Assembly (NCBI GenBank): GCA_021234155.1
Contig: JAJEKV010000004.1
Location: forward strand, 9,118,109-9,182,108
Length of the DNA stretch: 64,000 nucleotides
From: Isoetes taiwanensis
Lineage: Eukaryota; Streptophyta; Lycopodiopsida; Isoetales; Isoetaceae
Direction of reading: 5' to 3'
The notes beneath the pieces are model-generated. The model was not told the origin of the DNA. It saw nothing but the letters and a program-made list of their open reading frames with translations, and made no database searches. Each line of letters begins with the position of its first letter. Position 1 is the first letter of the stretch. Shown here piece after piece: positions 25,201-35,565 of the stretch. The translations under genes and the position numbers were made by a program.

Positions 25201-25416
25201 TGTCATTTGCCCGACAACTCCTTTTGCTACCAGACGATCATTAAGGAAGAGATACACAACCTGCACAAGGATTTGATTTCTGTTAAAACCGAATAACGAG
25301 AACGAGAAAGCAATGCAAAAGACATAGGGGCATGGCAATTCAAGGGTTACACAGACAATGAAATTGGGCGGGTGCCAATTTTCACTTGTGAGGCCCTTAG
25401 ATTCCCCTCGTTGCAA
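22215..25416 (-). pseudogene. DUF7869-type putative DDE-like transposase (unit 1)
   Basis: Nearly intact long gene on the minus strand. One frame runs 25416 to 22912, with a likely phase-0 intron at 24781-24873 and TAG stops at 23827-23829 and 23353-23355. A frameshift near 22910 then leads into 22751-22215, with a third TAG at 22776-22778. Order: helical N-terminal domain; a Cys-x2-Cys pair (KCDTC, about 23940-23955); 'MDQAKT' (about 23750-23766); 'HLWPDDSN'; 'LQLDN' (about 23360-23380); 'GHTHEDIDALF' (23230-23265); and a C-terminal 'LKKGMFIMARPDD' module. These motifs belong to a eukaryotic family I recall as DUF7869. Three conserved acidic motifs suggest an RNase H-fold nuclease (inference). 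It is homologous along its length to the unit 2 gene at 50491-53409. A palindrome array lies at its 5' end. Confidence 0.75.
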
Positions 25417-26052
25417 ATTGGGCGGGCGCCCAATTTGCCCACATCAGCTGCTTGTATAACGTTAGTATTAATGCAGATTGGGTGCCATAAAAAGTTCATC
25501 TTCTAAACATGCCATGATCGCGGACAAATTGGGCGCCCGCCCAAATTGGCCCTGGTTGTAGAAGAACATTAAAAGATGGTAGAAACTCGGAAGGTCAAGT
25601 TCGGCGCCCCCCCAATTTAGCTGGCAGAACTCCGAATAGATATATCGGTGTCGCCCCAGTTTGCCAGCGTTAGGGGCTTGTTTCCACGTTAGTATCGATG
25701 CATTTAGAGTCAGATTGGGCGCCTGCCCAATTTTACCTTCTGGGCATGCCTTTATTGCATACAAATTGGGCGGGCGCCCAAATTGGCCCTTGGTGTAGAA
25801 GAACATTCAAGTGGGAGAGACTGGGAGAGACTAGAAGGACGACTTTGGCGCCCCGCCCAATTTGCCCACATTAGGGGCTTGTTTCGACGTTAGTATTAAT
25901 GCATTCAGAGTCGGAATTGGCGCCCGCCCAATTTCACCTTCTGGGCTTGCCTTCATCGGGATAAATTGGGCGCTCGCCCAATTTGTCCCTTCGTGTAGAA
26001 GAACATGAACAGGGGAGACAATAAAAGAACATCTTGGGCGCCCGCCCAATTT
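25361..26052. repeat. Array of 22-bp GC-rich palindromes, left cluster (unit 1)
   Basis: About a dozen copies of a palindrome with 10-bp arms AAATTGGGCG and CGCCCAATTT around GG or CC. Good copies are at about 25415, 25526, 25763 and 25962; degenerate ones at 25361, 25600, 25712, 25846, 25913 and 26033. They are embedded in a 200-240-bp tandem unit that also contains 'gtagaagaacat' and 'ttagtattaatgca'. The array overlaps the 5' end of the DUF7869-type gene. Confidence 0.9.
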
Positions 26053-26067
26053 GTGGAGGGGGGGGGG

Positions 26068-26217
26068 TGCTTGACTGCACACCACAATGGAATTATCATT
26101 GAGGAACTTGGAAAAAAAACAAACAAGCACTGGAAGGGCTTGACTGCACTAGAAGGGCTTGACTGCACAACACGGTGGATTTATCATGGAGGTTCTTGGG
26201 GAAAAACAAACAAGCAT
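26068..26217. repeat. Short tandem duplication, about 75 bp
   Basis: 'gcttgactgcac', 'ttatcat', 'gaggaacttgg' and 'aaacaaacaagcact' recur as 'gcttgactgcac', 'ttatcat', 'gaggttcttgg' and 'aaacaaacaagcatt'. It directly follows the palindrome array. Confidence 0.7.
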
Positions 26218-26815
26218 TAGAAAATAGCATGCACACATTCCCTGCACACCAACGTCAAGACAAGCAAGCACTGCATCATAATGCAGAGTAGATGTAAATA
26301 TGACATTAGCTGTTAAAGTCCAATCTCCAGAACTGTGACTGAATTACCAAGCCCTGTGACCCTAATTGAGCTCTTCTTGGTTAGCAGGCAAATTCTTTAC
26401 CAATACATGTGAAGAGGCGTGATTGAGGAGTCGTGGATGAACAGGCGTCAACGAAAAGGCGTGAATGAAGGGGTGAAAGGGTTTGTATTTGAATTAGGAC
26501 ACACACACAGCCCTTGAGATTAGTTTTATGGCAAATAGACATCGAGCTATGGCGAGTACAAACTGTGGAAGAGCACAAACCTTTGGAGATTTAGTCGCCA
26601 TGATTATTAAGCGCTGAAGATGGTTGCGTCTTGAAGATGAGAGACTAGCCAAGAAGAGTAATGCCAGAAAATCGAAAGGTTTGATAAGCATTTACATTTA
26701 AACCTAACTTCCCTACAAAATTTGAATGTAATTCCCCCCCTAATTTTAAAATAAAATGTCCCCCCCCAACTTTAAAACATATTTCCCGCCTGAACTTGCT
26801 ATGCGTGCGACAATC
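26218..26815. other. Unannotated stretch before the gypsy fragment
   Basis: No gene recognised; C-runs lie at about 26736-26768. It probably belongs to unit 1, interrupted by the gypsy sequence that begins near 26816. Confidence 0.4.
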
Positions 26816-27438
26816 CAGTGTCAAAAGTGGAAGTCTTCCAGCAGATGCTTTCGGAGATGCAAGAGTTGGTGGAGGAGGTAAGAGGATACCTCCTAGCAGC
26901 AAGAAGCAGGATGAAAAGCATCGCCGACAAGCATAGGACAGTAAGAGAATTTCAGGTGGGAGACAAGGTGTAGTTGAAGATCAAGGTGAAGCAGGCCAAG
27001 CTCCGCATCGGCAATTGCAAGAAGCTTGTTCCAAGATGGGCTGGACCTTTCAGGATAACCAAAAGAGTAGGTACCCAATCCTACAAGTTGGACCTGCCAG
27101 CGCATCTAAAATTCCATAGGGTCTTCCACGTAAGTCTCCTAAAGAAACACACTCCTAATCCAGAGGAGGTATTGGAGACAAATGAGCTTCTGGAAATGAT
27201 GGACGACCAACTTGAAATCGTCCCTGAGGTTCTTCTTGACAGGGCTTATAAGAAGACAAGAAGATAAAAGTTTCTCCAATACCTTGTGAAATGGACACAC
27301 TTACCTGTGGAGGACGCTACGTGGGTACTACAATCAGATTTGGAGAAGCAATGCCCACAATTCATGGAGCAATGCAAGGGTCGGCTCGTCACCGAAGTAG
27401 TCGACATCGACTCAATAGGTGAGTGGAAGATAGATTAA
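26816..27438 (+). pseudogene. Ty3/gypsy integrase C-terminus with chromodomain
   Basis: One frame reads the integrase tail ('HRTVREFQVGDKV', 'KLVPRWAGPFRI', 'LPAHLKFHRVFHVSLLKK'), then a chromodomain ('FLQYLVKWTHLPVEDATWVL'). This is the C-terminal signature of plant chromoviruses. A TAG at 26971-26973 replaces the usual Trp after GDKV, and a TAA at 27265-27267 precedes the chromodomain. Everything upstream (gag, RT, RNase H, integrase core) is missing. It belongs with the LTR that follows at 28151. Confidence 0.9.
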
Positions 27439-27441
27439 AAA

Positions 27442-27468
27442 GTCTACTTCCGTCCCACGGAAGTAGAC
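27442..27468. repeat. Perfect 12-bp hairpin after the gypsy stop codon
   Basis: GTCTACTTCCGT and ACGGAAGTAGAC pair perfectly around CCC, four bases after the polyprotein stop. It could act on the RNA (stability or 3' processing), but this is unproven. Confidence 0.6.
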
Positions 27469-28150
27469 GACCTTGAGAGATAAGAGGTCATTCAGGTATG
27501 CATTGATAGGAAAGCACCTCTAGTCAATGCCTACTACGGGGATAACTCTATCCTTCATGCCCAAATACGGGAAGGACACTATCCTCCACGCAAAAGGCAA
27601 CTAAAGGTGTAGGCATGAGTGAGCATCCTAGGCATGATAGGGCGCTGTCTCCACGGCCACGATGGAAGAAACATAATCTTCCTACGCCGGGAGATATGCC
27701 TTGCATTCATGTAATTGTATTTAACAGGTGGTTCCCTAACAACCAACTTTATATTAATTAAATGTGTACTAATGTAGTGTTGGACCTGCAGGCCAATAGG
27801 AGAGTCTAGCGGCAGGAAGGTCACACTGCGAAGACTTGCAACACATAATTTTGTCATAATGTGTTGTAAGGGAACGATGTGGAACCTTAAGTAGGAAATT
27901 TTGGAACTACGTTTATAATAATGGTATAAGCCATAAAAACTTTGTGAATAATAGATGATGAAGTAAAGGACGAAAGAGCCTCTCATCATAGTACGATTAT
28001 TCAAGGATATGTTATGATAAATTAAAATATTACCTTGAGATAATCATATTGTAAATTCTTTGTGCATTAAATGTGATTGCAGGATATGCAGGTTTCCAAG
28101 GTGGGGAGACGCGTCATGCTGAGGACAGCATCAAGTGAAGGTGGGGAGAA

Positions 28151-29743
28151 TGTGATGTTCCAGCACAATATACGATCCGAATACGTATATTATACTGCCA
28201 CGTCACACGTACATGTCATAAATGACATGTACTTGGAGGTCGTAGAAGGTTGCACCTAGGGGGCAAGTGTAGCACCTAGGGGGGCAACTTCGAATGTTGT
28301 GCATGTTAAATAAACATACACAATTATAACCCCATGGGCCCCATTGCCAAATGGCTAAACCCCATTTGGCCAATGTCTAACCTAACCCTAAAGGTTTCTA
28401 TACAAGGGCTTCCCCTTAAACCCTAATTCTTCTCTTTGCAATTAGGGTTTTCCTTGAGCTCCTTTCCTCTCTCGCATTTAGGGTTCTCTTGAGCCATTCC
28501 GGCCAAGCTAAGACCCAAATCCGCATTGCCGGGCTCTGTAAAGCCGCCTTTGCACAACAGATCGTTGAGTAGCAGCAGTCTTCAGCAGGATCAGAAGCAT
28601 GGATGCATTCCGAGGATCTGGAGCAGGTTGAGTACCAGGTAATCAGTCATTCTGTTGTGCAAAGCCACCTTTGGGCTAGGCAATAAGCTAGTTTAGCATA
28701 TTCATTCAGCCATAGAGGCCTTATAGATCCCGAGATCATAAGCCTAATGAAGGAACCTAACTCTAGATGTTAGATAGATAGATTAGATGTGAACTTCATT
28801 TCAGTTATGTGATGATGTTGGTATTTCACTCTGTGACCTCCATGTATTGGGAAGGGGGGTAGAGGCCTAAAGCCTATGTAGCAGATGATTCTAGGTAGCC
28901 TACTAGTTCCCAGTTACATGCGGCCTGTGCACAAGGAGCCCGCCTGGTTGTGGGTGGAGGGGCTAGGCCGATGAACAAGGGGGACTTGTCCCATCACAGA
29001 AGAGTTCCTCTGGTGTGTAAAGCCTACCAGGAACCTTAGTGAGCTAGGCTTAATGGCTTGCCACTGCGTGTGGGCAAGGCATGAGCTCGACACCTTTGGG
29101 GTGATGCGCCGCCTTCCATAAGGTTAAGTCGAATAAGGGCAGTGGCCCTCTAGCCACCTATGATGGGCATGCATGCCCCTGGAGGAGAGGTGACTCTCCT
29201 CCTGCCTCATCGGGGCTGGGGAGATGTAACCCAGTAGTAGCCCTCTTGGCTATGTACCCGCAGGCTACGGCCCGGTCCCAATACTTTTCAACCTACATTG
29301 CAAAGTGTGCACAGGAGGGGCGGATGGTGTGGACTACCCTCAGCTATGTTCTATGCCGGCCAAATCCATTGCCATGAATTCTGTCTGCAATGACTTCTGG
29401 AGGCCCAAACCGTCAGTCAACCCCCTTGAGTCTGAGCCCTGGGTAGGATCTCCTTTGTTGCTATTGATCATGTCGATATTGTTGTTTATGTGATGATCAT
29501 GATGTGTTCACCCTTCGAGGTGAATGTATTGATATATTGTATTATGTGCTCATGTTTATTCACGCTTCCGCAGCTAGGTTGACCCGAAGAGAGACAGGTG
29601 AATGACACATCCACTCTTCCCTTGCTGGCTCATTCCACTGGGAGTGGTGTCACGTGGATGGCCCCTGCCAGATTGGCTGTCAAGGGGAATGCTTCGTCTT
29701 CTGATACGATGTGTGCATCGTATAAGAAGTAGGGGACGTCACA
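28151..29743 (+). repeat. Gypsy 3' LTR, about 1.6 kb
   Basis: Starts TGTGATGTTC right after a purine tract (AAGGTGGGGAGAA, 28138-28150) that fits a polypurine tract. It ends GGACGTCACA, whose complement TGTGACGTCC mirrors the start. The U3-like part has a TATA-like 'ttctatacaaggg' near 28396. A related degenerate LTR is at 2790-3480. The matching 5' LTR is absent, so the element is 5'-truncated. Confidence 0.75.
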
Positions 29744-30203
29744 GAACTCTAGCAGGACATCGAGACATAGCAAAGGAATGTGCTATGCCCTCGAATGCGG
29801 CTATACTTATACACATGGAATTATTGATGTCCACTGTAGCAACATTATCGGGTATATATACGAGCGTCATACGTAGTATGTATATCCAATAATTTTTGTG
29901 TACAATACCAATAATTTTGGTGGGTATAAATATATATCAAACTGCCGAGTCCATCAACTTTGGCCTCCGTCTAGCCACGACACTTTCAGGTCCTGAACGT
30001 GATGAATCACGAAAACTTCAAGCAGTGCCGCGAGCGATATATACCCATTGAAGACTGGATGACCACTGTCGCTCTCAATCCTCGCCATTATCCTGACCCC
30101 TTCGATGTTATCATCCATCTGATATGGAATAGAGAGCATCAAATGTTCATGATAGAAAGGATCATTGGGGTGGCTGGTGACGATGACTTAGAAGAGCCTC
30201 CGT
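29744..30203 (+). pseudogene. Unrecognised 3' exon(s) of unit 1
   Basis: After a plausible acceptor ('cacgacactttcag' ending at 29990), a frame opens through 'NFKQCRERYIPIEDWMTTVA' and 'NPRHYPDPFDVIIHL'. It ends 'GDDDLEEPP' at a stop (30203). The codon pattern looks like real coding sequence. I do not recognise the domain. It may be the end of the unit 1 counterpart of the ParB-methyltransferase gene or another element gene. The gypsy LTR cuts off its upstream part. Confidence 0.4.
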
Positions 30204-30371
30204 AAATTAGTACTTGTCATCTCGTTGTAATCTGATTGTGTCAGTATCCCGCAATCACACATGCTTTTGTAATACATAGTTCTCTGAGATATACTATTAA
30301 TCCAACTTGTCTTGTATATTCCAAATTGAGTGACTCCGGTCAAACAATTATCATATCCATTCCTAGCGCTG

Positions 30372-30821
30372 AAATTGGACGCCCGCCCAGTTTGCGTTGG
30401 AATACATAGTTCTGTCAGATATACGCTTTATTCCAACTTGTCTTCAAAAATCCAAAGTGAATGGCTCCGCTTCGAATTGGGTGGCCGCCCAATTTCCCAA
30501 GCAGAACCAGAGTCAAACATATATCACAAGTCTTCTAATTCACCTCACGTTGAACTACTGGTACTGATAGCAACTAAATTGGGTGCCCGCCCAATTTCCT
30601 CACGAGGACAATGAAGGCACGGCTAGTTGAACAGCTGACACTGACAGCAACTAAATTAGGCATCCGCCGAATTTCCTCTGGAGCACAAGAAAGGCGTTGA
30701 ACTGATGGCACTGACAGCAACCAAATTGGGCGGCTGCCCATTTTGCCCCAGGAGGTCTACAAATAAATTTAATTACAGGTTCTGGCATTTACGACAACCA
30801 AATTGGGCACCCGCTCAATTT
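30372..30821. repeat. Array of 22-bp GC-rich palindromes, right cluster (unit 1)
   Basis: Six further, more degenerate copies of the palindrome of 25361-26052, at about 30372, 30474, 30577, 30653, 30723 and 30800. Three have 'gacagcaac' or 'gatagcaac' just before them, so they are also spread by a local tandem unit. Their presence on both sides of the gypsy fragment suggests that one older element was split by it. Confidence 0.88.
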
Positions 30822-30939
30822 GGCTAGCAAAGGAATCTTGGGAACTTTAAGACAAGGAACTGAAGGAAAAATTATCATTCGTTAATAAAAAATAATTACA
30901 ATGTTTTTAAATCTGCTCATGGTTGTTATCACAGGTTTC

Positions 30940-31971
30940 TCATGCGTCTGGAGGCACCTCTCCTAAATGCTCCTCTCTGTGTTCTTCAGATAATTCAGGA
31001 GGTTGTTGTGCTGCCTCCTTGATTTATTCCATCTTGTCCACGAAATCTTCTGATCCCAGTTCCTCATTCTCCTCATCCTCGGGCGGATTGTCTAATGTGT
31101 TGGGAACCTCTTCCTCTCCATCCTTCAACTCGTCTCCCCTTCCTGAGTTTCCATGACAACCACAGACTCTAGATCCCTGGCAACCTGTTCTTCGGATCTT
31201 GAGGTCCCCTGAATCATATCCTGAGTATTCACCAGCGTTGTCCCTGCCAGTGCGTTGATGGTATCTTTTCTTCTCCTAAAAACTTGCAGATCTGGAGAGC
31301 CAAGGGCCGCTGCTTTTTTGAGCTCTTCCTGAATCGAGCTCTTGGCCATTCTCAGAATGGATTTCACTTTGTGTATGGTTGTAGAGGAGAACGAACAAGG
31401 TGTCTCGGGAACAAGAAGCTGAGGCTGAGGAACATTTTTGGAGCTAGAGGCCTTCTTCTTGCCTTCTTTTACCTTTTGTAATGCTCGAGCTCTTGATTTT
31501 TTCGTCTAACATGACGTCACGTTGGTCGAATATCTGTACAAGCTTAATTTGCAGCTTCTCGTCTGTCTCAAAAGACAACGCTTTATAGCCCTCGCACATT
31601 GCAGCCCGGCTAAATGCACCACCAGAAAAGAAATCGAGAACAGTGCAACCTTCCATCATCAACTTTTGTATTAGATAGGTGCACGTCCTACACTCTAACT
31701 GATTTTGGACGAGAACTCTTCCCCCACCTGCTGCACCCTTATCGCACCAGGGACGATATAGCCAATAAGCTGCCCCCTCCCAGCATGAATTATGGGACGT
31801 AATACACGCCAGTGCCTGGTTACGAACAGTAGAGAGCATTTTGAAGCTGTATTTCTTCAAGAGCTGTGTTTTTTTATTCAGTGGGAGTTGTGTTCTTTGT
31901 AGATTCAATGGTAAATCTATTTTTTTTATCGTGGCAAATGAAGCACAGCAGAATTGAACGTTGACACACAA
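30940..31971 (-). pseudogene. DNA methyltransferase-like C-terminal half (unit 1)
   Basis: The frame 31971-31444 contains 'LMMEGCTVLDFFSGGAFSRA' followed by 'GYKALSFETDE'. This is the AdoMet-binding motif I (hxDxFxGxG) and the following acidic strand of amino-methyltransferases. The segment before it ('QNQLECRTCTYLIQKLM') matches the helix that usually precedes motif I in the permuted N4-cytosine/N6-adenine class. Sequence then shifts frame through 31367-31125 into an acidic tail ending 'EVPPDA' (stop at 30940-30942). No catalytic DPPY-type motif was found upstream, so it is probably a broken copy. Specificity cannot be read from this. Confidence 0.6.
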
Positions 31972-31984
31972 CAGAGTAGGTTGA

Positions 31985-32200
31985 ATCGTTGAAAGGACGA
32001 AGGCAGAATCGAAGGCAGAAGGCCTTTGAAGGAAGAATCAAAGGCCAAAGTAGAGCAAAGTCGTTTGAAGGAAGAATCGAAGACCGTTTGAAGATCGAAG
32101 GCCAAAGAAGAGCAGGCCATTTGAAGGAAGAATTGAAGGCAGAAGGCCATTTGAAGGAAGGCATTTGAAGGCAGAAGGGCACGTTGAAAGAAAAAGGCTG
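31985..32200. repeat. Purine-rich degenerate minisatellite
   Basis: Repeats of 'tttgaaggaagaatc' and 'gaaggcagaaggcc' in irregular order, with strong purine bias on the plus strand. It lies where the upstream part of the methyltransferase gene would be expected. Confidence 0.75.
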
Positions 32201-32796
32201 TTGCAGCAGATCTCGATCGTTGTGGTGGAGGAAAGAATGGAAGCGGCGAAGTGGCGAAGAAAAGAATGGAAGCAACGGAAAGATTGTTGCTTATAATTTA
32301 GGGCAAAAAGACAGTAATCAGACCCTGGCATGTTTTGCGTACAAATAAGCAATAGAAAAAAATGAAAAGTTGTTGGGGCCAGATATTGCCGGAACTGTAA
32401 TTTTGAGCAGCAGGGTTTTTTTATCAAAAAAACAAAAATGCTATAGCATTACCTCAGACTCTAAGCTGTCGCTACTGCTCTCAAGTCCATTCGCTTCAAA
32501 ACTTAAATGGTGGACTAATGCAGCATTATTCCAATTAATTGAAGAGCTTGATGCTACTGGGCGCTGCATGAGGGCAATTGCATCGCCGGAGGAGATGCTT
32601 CAGCCACAGTTGCGGAACACACCATAGCCAGAAAAGTTTTGCCATTTTTTATGCGACGTGTCAAAAAAAATTCTATAGAAGTGTTGCACACAAAAATAGC
32701 TGATGTGTCGCAATTATAGAGAAGAATTTTTAAATAATATATCAAAAGCATAATCCTACAATATTTATATAAGTTAAGACAAGGCCAACCGAACCT
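32201..32796. other. Unannotated stretch right of unit 1
   Basis: No gene recognised. The right end of unit 1 should be here, but no repeat matching the left side was found. Confidence 0.4.
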
Positions 32797-32919
32797 CCTA
32801 TATATTGCAGGTGTGTCATGTTAGAACCATGGCCAAACCTGGAAATTCAAAAAAAAAAAATACGTCCCCCGCCGGAGTATGTCACCATGGTTCTAACATG
32901 ACATTAGCCAATATATGAG
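32797..32919. repeat. Small hairpin element with perfect 19-bp arms
   Basis: TGTCATGTTAGAACCATGG (32814-32832) and its exact complement (32885-32903) flank a 52-base A-rich loop. Imperfect pairing continues outward ('tatatattg' with 'caatatatg'). It looks like a small MITE. Confidence 0.8.
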
Positions 32920-33400
32920 ATGATCGGTCATGCAACTACCTAACTTGTATAAGTAGATGTTACGTGGAAGGCGCATGGAGACGACATTCTTGCATGCCCC
33001 ATTCCACAGCAGTGACCTGCATAGTTGGAGAACCTTGGTACGGGTGATTAGCGAAGTCATGGAACTATGTTTCATGGGCAAGGCGAGAATGCTGGACCCA
33101 TGAACATTCCACAACATCATGCATGGAAGAAACCTGATACATCGGGTTGAATGCAAGAATGCTACGCCATTTCCATTCTAGAGTGCTAGAATGGTTGCAA
33201 GAGACTTAAGCTAACATTCAAGACAATGTGCTAGCCTTAAAGCTCAACATATGGTTCTATTACATGCTTCTATAATCTTCACATGATATACCTATAAAGG
33301 GGAAAGGGTAGATAACTTGCACATTAATTTTGTGAACAAATAACTACATCTATTTAGAAGTTGTAGATAATAAGACCCTATTTAATAGAGCAAATATCAC
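32920..33400. other. Unannotated stretch 5' of the LINE
   Basis: No gene recognised; it may include the 5' UTR of the LINE that follows. Confidence 0.4.
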
Positions 33401-33467
33401 AGCGTAACTTTATTTGAAAGTCACTCAGCCTTCAGCAGATGACTCCTGATTTTCAACGTCTGCCATC

Positions 33468-34771
33468 TTGCTTTCATCTTCAACACTCAATAGCAAAGGC
33501 AGTCTTGGCTGCCATAACAATTGTTGTCATAAAAATGTTCAACTGCCATTAAAGGATGAATATAAGCATCCGTTATCCTCTCCTTCCAGCTTTCTTGACT
33601 CTGTAAAAGGGACCTCTCTGTCCCTTGGCTGCAACAACGAGATGGTACTAGGGACAAGCTCCCTATCTGGCCTCAATACTGAATATATTAGTGCTTATGG
33701 TGGGGAGGACAAGCTCCCTAAGGGCATGGACCCATCAAACGACTTGGATCCCCCCAGCTCTGCTCAAGCTGAATATGGGAACTCATGTCCTCTGGCAGCA
33801 CTCTTGCCTATCCCAACAAGAAAGCAACAGGGACTAGCTCCCTTGCCATTTCCAATCTCTCTGCTCAAGCTGAATATGGGAACTCCCTGTCCTCTAGCAG
33901 CACTCTTGCCGGCACTCTTGCCTGCCCCAACAAGAAAGCAGCAGGGACTAGCTCCCCCGCCATCTCTAATCTTGCCTGCTTCAACGAGAAGGCAACAGGG
34001 ACTACCTCTTCTTCCATCTCCAACGAGAAAGTGTGCGTTGTTGATGGGCTCCCTATGGGCTTAGTCCCATCTAATCTTCTGGATCTACAGCAGACGAATC
34101 CAAGGGAGGTTGTTTCGGATGAGGTTCCCAGTGGGAGCTTCAAGGACTGGATTGCTCCTATTGTGAGCCCAATCCCTGCTGCCGTTGCCTCTAATATTCC
34201 TCTTGCAGCCCCTGATATCTATGTCGCATCGGCCTCTGCTAAATTTGAAAGCCCTCAACTTGCTTTCTCTGTTAAGCTTATGCCTTCTCACTCTGCCTCT
34301 GCTGCTCTCCTAGCTCATGTGGCCCCTTCTAGCGATGCTCTTCTTCCTTCTATTGCACATGAGATGGATCAACCCACCCCAGTCGCCAGTGACAAGATAG
34401 AGCTGCTGCAAGATCCGATGAAAGGCAAGGCTTCTTTCAAGAAAGGCGTGGTTGCTCATGATCCCATCTTGGATACACACGCAGCCCCATTGTCACCCAA
34501 AGGGCAGCAACTGCAGCAGGTGCGCTTCCTACAGGATCTAATGGACGGTCTGATAAAGGATAAACAAGAGCAGGATGTTGATTCCTTGATTCAAGGCAAC
34601 AAAAAAGATGATGCTATTGCTCGGAAGACAGTAAAGGCTCTTGCTATTAGCGAAGCAAAAAAAGGAAAAAAAGGGTTTGGAGGGAAGAAAATCAGCAAGC
34701 ATGAATTTGAATCAAGTGTCGCCAAGGTTCTCCTGGAACACTCAATTGGAGAAACCTCCAAAATGGCATAG
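33468..34771 (+). pseudogene. LINE ORF1-like protein
   Basis: Two overlapping frames (33468 to about 33785, then 33785-34771) join through one frameshift. The N-terminal part is Ser/Ala-rich with a repeated module ('AQAEYGNS' plus 'STLA' and 'NKKATGTSS'), visible as a DNA tandem repeat near 33760-33960. The C-terminal part is Lys-rich and helical ('KKGKKGFGGKKISKHEFES'), suiting RNA binding. I see no RRM or CCHC knuckle. ORF1 is assigned from position upstream of the LINE ORF2 rather than from a domain. Confidence 0.55.
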
Positions 34772-35565
34772 CAGGAGCTTGAGCTTCAACGTGGAGCAGT
34801 ACTCTGAAGCACAAGGCTCTTACCGGGTTAGTTTTGTTAAGGGAAATTCAATTGGTTTCAAGATGTGGTTTCTCTTTCAAAGAGTGAAGTGTTTAAGAAA
34901 GAAAATGAGTTGGATAAAAGAAAGGCATGGCTTAAGATGTGGTTTTTTTTTCAGAATGGGCTTGGTTGTTATGGCTTCTTTGAGGTCAAGCCCGTAGCAG
35001 ATATGAGGTGGCCTAAGTTAGCAAACTTTTTTGTAAGCAATCCATAGGGGATTGTAAGCTTTTTATCTGGAATATAAACTCCTTTGTTTCAAGTTTCGAG
35101 ATACACTCTTGATAAACTTCATGTTCATTCAACGTCAAAACACAAAAGCGATTCACTACTATGTCTTTGTATTGGAAAATAAACATGTCTCACACAATGA
35201 AAAGAGTTGGGTCAATCACTCAACTCAACCCAATGGTGGGGTGGTACAAGCACATGGTTTGGGGTCTCTTTCCCCCCATGGTTTTGGAGATATGCCGTTC
35301 AATGGGTGAAGACATGGCAATGGCAATGGGGACATTGAATGGAAATGTGCTCCATGGACCATGGGCCACATGGACCAAGGAAAGGATATATTGTGGTGGT
35401 ACAACCACATACCTTTACATAAAAAAGATACATGGAGGCATCCATATGATAGCCTATATGATAACCTTTCGTGAGCAAAAAGGCAAAGTGTCTCTGTATA
35501 TGGGGAAGCCACTAGATGCCAAAGGCCACCTATTTGGGAGACATAAGTTGTGCCAATTATTATGT

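Noticed and set aside
25361-26052. Palindrome array as a CRISPR
   Set aside because: Repeats are true palindromes with irregular, partly repeated spacers, in a plant nuclear context with introns; no cas genes.
25468-26168. Overlapping minus-strand open frames in the left palindrome array
   Set aside because: They translate the tandem repeat unit ('GRAPNL'-like repeats) and have no known domain.
22100-32400. Terminal inverted repeats for unit 1
   Set aside because: I compared both edge regions by eye and found no convincing match; unit 1 limits are therefore left open.
31874-32427. Minus-strand open frames rich in Phe/Leu/Ser as a membrane protein
   Set aside because: They are the translation of the purine-rich minisatellite and not a conserved protein.
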